A DNA stretch of 9,099 nt, from NCBI GenBank assembly GCA_020062035.1, contig JAGUXD010000088.1, positions 1 through 9,099 on the forward strand, given 5' to 3'. Every line of letters starts with the position of its first letter. Within the stretch, counting starts at the first letter, position 1. The notes beneath the pieces are model-generated. The model was not told the origin of the DNA. It saw only the letters and a list, made by a program, of their open reading frames with translations, and did no database searches. The translations under genes were made by a program, and so were the position numbers. Source of the stretch: Candidatus Brocadiia bacterium (GTDB lineage Bacteria > Planctomycetota > MHYJ01 > JACQXL01). Shown in pieces: positions 5,853-9,099 of this stretch.

Positions 5853-7931
5853 ATGTATCTATGGTTAGAGATATTTTTGCTTTCCGCAGGAATTACTTCC
5901 CGGCTGATTATTTCGGCAAGTACCTCAGGGGCTGGCTTAAATCTTCTGGTTAATCTATTTATCTGGTCTGCCTTTCTTTTACACCTCATAAATTATCAGG
6001 TTCGCTTTACTCACTGTAAAAAGGATACCTCTATTGCGAATGGACACAAAAAACTCAACCTTTTATTATTCTTGTTTGGGTTATTTATTATTGCCGGATT
6101 TATTTATGCGCCCTATAAATTCTCGGCATTTGGCTATCTTTTACAATGGCTCTCGGATATCCTTCTTTTTTATATCGTCTATAATCTCTGTCTTAAACAA
6201 CCCACCCCGATTTTATTTGTTGCTCTCTTTTTATCAAATGCAGTAGTTATTATCCTTTGTGGATTGTATCAGCATCTCTGGGGATTAAAAGACCTTCTTA
6301 ACGAATTACAGGCAAATCCGCAGTTACTAAAGAGTATTCCTGTTGAATTACAGGAGCAGTTTGTGAAAAGTATTCTTGGCGCAGAGCCATTTGCTACTTT
6401 TACCTATCAAAATTCACTCGGTGCGTTTCTGGTTCTCGTATTCCCGATACTTCCCGCGGTTTTTATTTCTCTGATTAAAATCAAAAACACTGATTCTAAA
6501 AATCAAATATTACGATTGGCATTAGTTATAGTATCCACCATCCTCAGTATTTTTATCCTGATAAAAACTAACTCTAAAGGTGCCTGGGGAACGTGCATAT
6601 TTGCTTTAATACTTATGGCGATTTCGGGGACTACTAAAGCAGGATTATTACCCCTGTCGTCTCGACGTCAAAGGATTATATTAAGCATATTCCTCGCTCT
6701 TTTTATAATTGTAGTTTCTCTTACCTTATATATTATTTTTCTGCCCGAGAATCCTCATTGGGTAAAAGGACTGCCAGAGTCGCTTCTGGTCAGGTTTGAT
6801 TACTGGCGAGCAACAGTTCAGATTATCAAGAATAATATCATAAACGGCGTTGGACTGAATCAATTTGGAAGTGATTATCTTTATTACAAATCTATTTCTG
6901 CAGGAGAGACCACCAAAGCCCATAATGACTATCTTCAAATCGCTTCAGAATTGGGCTTACCTGCATTTATTGTATTTATTCTTATCTGGTTTATTATTCT
7001 TGGCAAATTCAAACCCCTAACTTCGCTCAAAGCACTGCCCATCCAACCATCTGACCGTCCGACTGTCCGACCGATGATATGGGGTGTTGCTTTTGCCTTT
7101 TTAATAAGTGAGATATTTCAGAATCCCGTAATAGCGATAGATATTCCTTTTATATCAACACTAATTTTATTTGCGCTCTGGTCGGTTTCATTTCTGATAT
7201 GGATAAAAATAGAATTTACTCCATTATTAATAACCGGGCTATTTTGTGCCTTACTGGGATTTTTATTGCATTCAACACTTGACTTTAATCTCTATGTGCC
7301 GGGGCTTTCTATGAGTATGTGGTTTCTCGGTGCGATATTTTATGGACTAACCTCGGGCTCTACGCTCGGAGTTTATCCAAGCGGGACTCCACGCTCCACG
7401 CTCTACGCCCTAACCGGGCTTACTACTTTTATACTTTTAATACTCTGTGTTATCAGCACACTGCTTATTCAATACGATTCATTATTGGAACAGGGGAAAT
7501 CTTTTGCGAGAAGCAGTTCTTCACAGGAGCGAGAGCAATCTATAAAATACCTCAAACAGGCGCAGGGGATAAATTCCTATGCAGTAGAACCGTTATTAGA
7601 ATTGACCTGGATAATACACCATAATTATTGTGGAAAAGACACTGATGCGATGTTAAAAATGCCCTGTATTTATTATCTTAAACAAGCAATTTCATTAAGC
7701 CCCTTAAGTGCAATGCTTTATTACCAGCAAGGGCTCTTATATAAAGAACACGCGATATTTTTAGAACAACTTAATATAGACCCTGAACGCGGAGTCGCAA
7801 CGGAGTCCCGGCGTGAAAGAACCAGAATGGCTAATCTTTATCTGCAATATTCTGAAAGGTCTTTTAAGACATTATTAGACTTATATCCAACTTTTAACAG
7901 GGAAAAGGAAGTCAGGAGGATAAAACAATAA
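5853..7931 (+). CDS. O-antigen ligase/polymerase-family membrane protein with TPR-like tail
   Basis: A multi-pass inner-membrane protein of the Wzy/WaaL O-antigen ligase family, which joins or transfers lipid-linked polysaccharide on the periplasmic side. There are more than ten hydrophobic segments up to about residue 550. Family signatures are TFTYQNSLGAFLVLVFP (about 181-197), KTNSKGAWG (about 239-247), the R-x-x-x-W block at R314-W318, GVGLNQFG (about 333-340) and the large-loop motif TTKAHNDYLQIASELG with H357. Residues about 560-692 form a soluble tail of TPR-like helix pairs (AISLSPLSAMLYYQQGLLYKE), perhaps for partner binding. Three short-repeat segments are in frame, at residues 400-407, 502-518 and 645-653, the first two in loops between membrane helices. 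Polymerase and ligase activity cannot be told apart from sequence. The start is fixed by an in-frame stop just upstream. The transferase immediately upstream supports a glycan role. Confidence 0.87.
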   Translation: MYLWLEIFLLSAGITSRLIISASTSGAGLNLLVNLFIWSAFLLHLINYQVRFTHCKKDTSIANGHKKLNLLLFLFGLFIIAGFIYAPYKFSAFGYLLQWLSDILLFYIVYNLCLKQPTPILFVALFLSNAVVIILCGLYQHLWGLKDLLNELQANPQLLKSIPVELQEQFVKSILGAEPFATFTYQNSLGAFLVLVFPILPAVFISLIKIKNTDSKNQILRLALVIVSTILSIFILIKTNSKGAWGTCIFALILMAISGTTKAGLLPLSSRRQRIILSIFLALFIIVVSLTLYIIFLPENPHWVKGLPESLLVRFDYWRATVQIIKNNIINGVGLNQFGSDYLYYKSISAGETTKAHNDYLQIASELGLPAFIVFILIWFIILGKFKPLTSLKALPIQPSDRPTVRPMIWGVAFAFLISEIFQNPVIAIDIPFISTLILFALWSVSFLIWIKIEFTPLLITGLFCALLGFLLHSTLDFNLYVPGLSMSMWFLGAIFYGLTSGSTLGVYPSGTPRSTLYALTGLTTFILLILCVISTLLIQYDSLLEQGKSFARSSSSQEREQSIKYLKQAQGINSYAVEPLLELTWIIHHNYCGKDTDAMLKMPCIYYLKQAISLSPLSAMLYYQQGLLYKEHAIFLEQLNIDPERGVATESRRERTRMANLYLQYSERSFKTLLDLYPTFNREKEVRRIKQ
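7050..7073 (+). repeat. In-frame octamer array (TCCGACYG x3) in the ligase gene
   Basis: Three contiguous 8-base units, TCTGACCG, TCCGACTG and TCCGACCG, total 24 bases or eight codons, so the frame is kept. They encode the Pro/Arg-rich stretch SDRPTVRP between two hydrophobic segments, which looks unlike the family's usual sequence there. Confidence 0.65.
7358..7407 (+). repeat. In-frame heptamer array (CTCYACG) in the ligase gene
   Basis: CTCTACG at 7358-7364 is followed, after a gap, by CTCCACG, CTCCACG and CTCTACG in tandem at 7387-7407. The three tandem units total 21 bases, so the frame is kept. They lie in a loop between two membrane helices (GSTLGVYPSGTPRSTLYAL). Confidence 0.65.
7790..7807 (+). 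repeat. CGGAGTC direct repeat in the ligase tail
   Basis: CGGAGTC occurs at 7790-7796 and 7801-7807, encoding part of ERGVATESRRE in the TPR-like tail. GGAGTCCC at 7802-7809 is close to the complement of GGGACTCC at 7383-7390, tying it to the heptamer-array region of the same gene. It is two short copies only, so the evidence is modest. Confidence 0.4.
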
Positions 7932-8066
7932 GTTCTATTAGTTTTAAGCACGGGTGACAAATGGAATGATTATTCACCCTGACAAGATGTAGAGGCGAAA
8001 ACGATTGAAGGCAGATATGGCATAACTGTTTTCTGATTGGTTAACATCTTATAAGGTCTTTACCAT
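7932..8066. other. Convergent intergenic region with weak hairpin
   Basis: The ligase gene (+) and the MurJ gene (-) end into this 135-bp spacer, so terminators are expected. The only inverted repeat I can support is GGGTGA (7952-7957) with TCACCC (7974-7979) and a 16-base loop. It is not followed by a T-run on either strand, so a bidirectional terminator is possible but unproven. Nothing else is recognised. Confidence 0.3.
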
Positions 8067-9099
8067 TCATTTTCTGTAATGTAGAATTTGTTTTAGGGTT
8101 TTGCGCTGGAAGAGATATGAAAAGACAAGATAAGAGAATACGCCTAAGCCAACTAATCCGATAACCCTTGCTGTTTCGGCTAATGCCTTGGGGCATTTAG
8201 GAAAATAATAAAGCCCTGAATAACAGGTAACTCCCATCAGAATACTGCATATCAGGGGTAAAATTAATTCTTTTAAGAATGAGAGAACTAAATCTTTGCG
8301 GGTAGTGAACATAGTTTTACCGCCGAGAAAATAGAGCAATATCACGAGATTCAGAACTGATGAGAGAGTAGTCGATAAGGCAATTCCGCTTTCTTTTAAG
8401 GGTCCGACCAGAATGATGTTCAGGATAATATTCGTAAAGACGATATAAACACCAACTTTTACTGGGGTTTTCATATCCTTGAGAGAATAGAAAGCGCGGT
8501 TAGTAATCTGAACCGCACCGTATGACCAGATGCCGATTGCGTAAAAGGTCAGGCACGAAGTTGTGCGCTCAGTCGCTTGGCTGGTAAATGCCTTAATCTG
8601 AAACAAGGCAGATGGCAGGATGTAAAAAGCCCAGTGAATAATCGGTTCTGATAGGATAATAAGCCCGATTGATGCTGGAACACCGACAAACAAGGCAATC
8701 CGTAATGCCTTATTTAACTCTGTGAACATACCGCTGAGGTCATTCCTTGCAGCATAATCAGCCAGATACGGAAATACCGCTGTGGCTAAAGAGATACCGA
8801 TTAAAGCAAATGGAAATTGCATTAAGCGATTGCCGAAATATAGAGCCGAGATTGCCCCATGTTCTTCAATAAATAGCTGGGCAATCACATAGTCCATTAC
8901 TAAATTCACCTGGAATACCGCCAAGCCCAGAATAGTCGGTAATATTAAACGAAGGGTTTCCTTTAAGCCGGGATGAGCGAGACATATTTCCGGCTTATAG
9001 GTAATTTTATGCTTCACAAGAAGCGGTATCTGAATAACGACCTCTAAGACACCACCGATTAGGATTGACCATGCAATAATAATTACTTTGTTTTCGTCA
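8067..9099 (-). CDS. murJ: MurJ/MviN-family lipid flippase, N-terminus beyond window
   Basis: MurJ flips the peptidoglycan precursor lipid II across the inner membrane. The 344 visible residues cover about the last two thirds of a family member (usually about 500 residues). The frame stays open to the right edge, so the gene begins outside the window; a GTG at 9017 is an internal codon, because the residues before it (AWSILIGGVLEVVIQIPLL) match the family. Hallmarks are SALYFGNRLMQFPFALIGISLATAVFP, a VPASIGL helix, an AFTSQAT segment and the RAFYSLKDMKTPVKV motif, among about nine hydrophobic segments. A short extra stretch, LPSALFQI, precedes AFTSQ and may be an insertion. The gene converges on the plus-strand envelope genes. 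It may be the housekeeping lipid II flippase, or may instead serve the neighbouring glycan pathway; family assignment is firm, the substrate is not. Confidence 0.88.
   Translation of the reverse strand, partial: DENKVIIIAWSILIGGVLEVVIQIPLLVKHKITYKPEICLAHPGLKETLRLILPTILGLAVFQVNLVMDYVIAQLFIEEHGAISALYFGNRLMQFPFALIGISLATAVFPYLADYAARNDLSGMFTELNKALRIALFVGVPASIGLIILSEPIIHWAFYILPSALFQIKAFTSQATERTTSCLTFYAIGIWSYGAVQITNRAFYSLKDMKTPVKVGVYIVFTNIILNIILVGPLKESGIALSTTLSSVLNLVILLYFLGGKTMFTTRKDLVLSFLKELILPLICSILMGVTCYSGLYYFPKCPKALAETARVIGLVGLGVFSYLVFSYLFQRKTLKQILHYRK

Noticed and set aside
7952..7979. Intrinsic terminator between the ligase and MurJ genes
   Set aside because: The stem is only six bases with a 16-base loop and no T-run on either side; kept only as a weak hairpin.
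9015..9017. GTG as the true start of the MurJ gene
   Set aside because: The frame is open to the window edge and the upstream residues match the MurJ family, so the gene is simply cut by the window.

Overview
The window looks like chromosomal DNA from an uncultured bacterium. It is AT-rich with a Gram-negative-type set of envelope genes. The protein set (LVIVD-repeat lipoprotein, Ste24/HtpX-like M48 protease, O-antigen ligase with a TPR-like tail, MurJ) and the many short repeat arrays would suit a candidate-phylum lineage. I cannot assign a taxon from the sequence alone. No rRNA, tRNA, CRISPR array, transposase or phage gene is visible.

Layout. Positions 1-302 hold no gene I can support; the stretch is G-rich and has small hairpins. 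A minus-strand block follows. In transcription order it is an NAD(P)H-hydrate dehydratase (3196-4113), an M48 membrane metalloprotease that overlaps it by 7 bp (1469-3202), and, after a 191-bp repeat-filled gap, a putative lipoprotein predicted to fold as a seven-bladed LVIVD propeller (303-1271). An AT-rich 79-bp divergent spacer (4114-4192) separates this from a plus-strand block: a small unknown three-helix membrane protein (4193-4633), a WecA/MraY-type polyprenyl-phosphate sugar-1-phosphate transferase (4660-5784) and an O-antigen ligase/polymerase-family protein (5853-7931). A MurJ-type lipid flippase (8067 to beyond 9099, minus strand) converges on that block and is cut by the window edge.

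How the genes may work together. The plus-strand genes could start a lipid-linked glycan and polymerise or ligate it. The MurJ-family protein flips a lipid-linked precursor, either lipid II or possibly the same glycan; this last link is inference. The minus-strand genes serve metabolite repair (NADHX/NADPHX) and membrane-protein proteolysis. The lipoprotein's role is unknown.

The most unusual feature is a set of very short repeat elements found both between genes and in frame inside conserved genes. A 16-bp palindrome of form TCCCGCY-NN-RGCGGGA occurs three times: once between genes and twice inside the dehydratase gene, where it is read in two different frames. Octamer arrays occupy the 1315-1435 gap and one loop of the ligase. 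A heptamer array (CTCYACG) occupies another ligase loop. The 5785-5852 spacer is almost entirely short repeats. This suggests a genome in which short sequences have repeatedly been inserted or expanded, and tolerated where they fall in surface loops and keep the frame.
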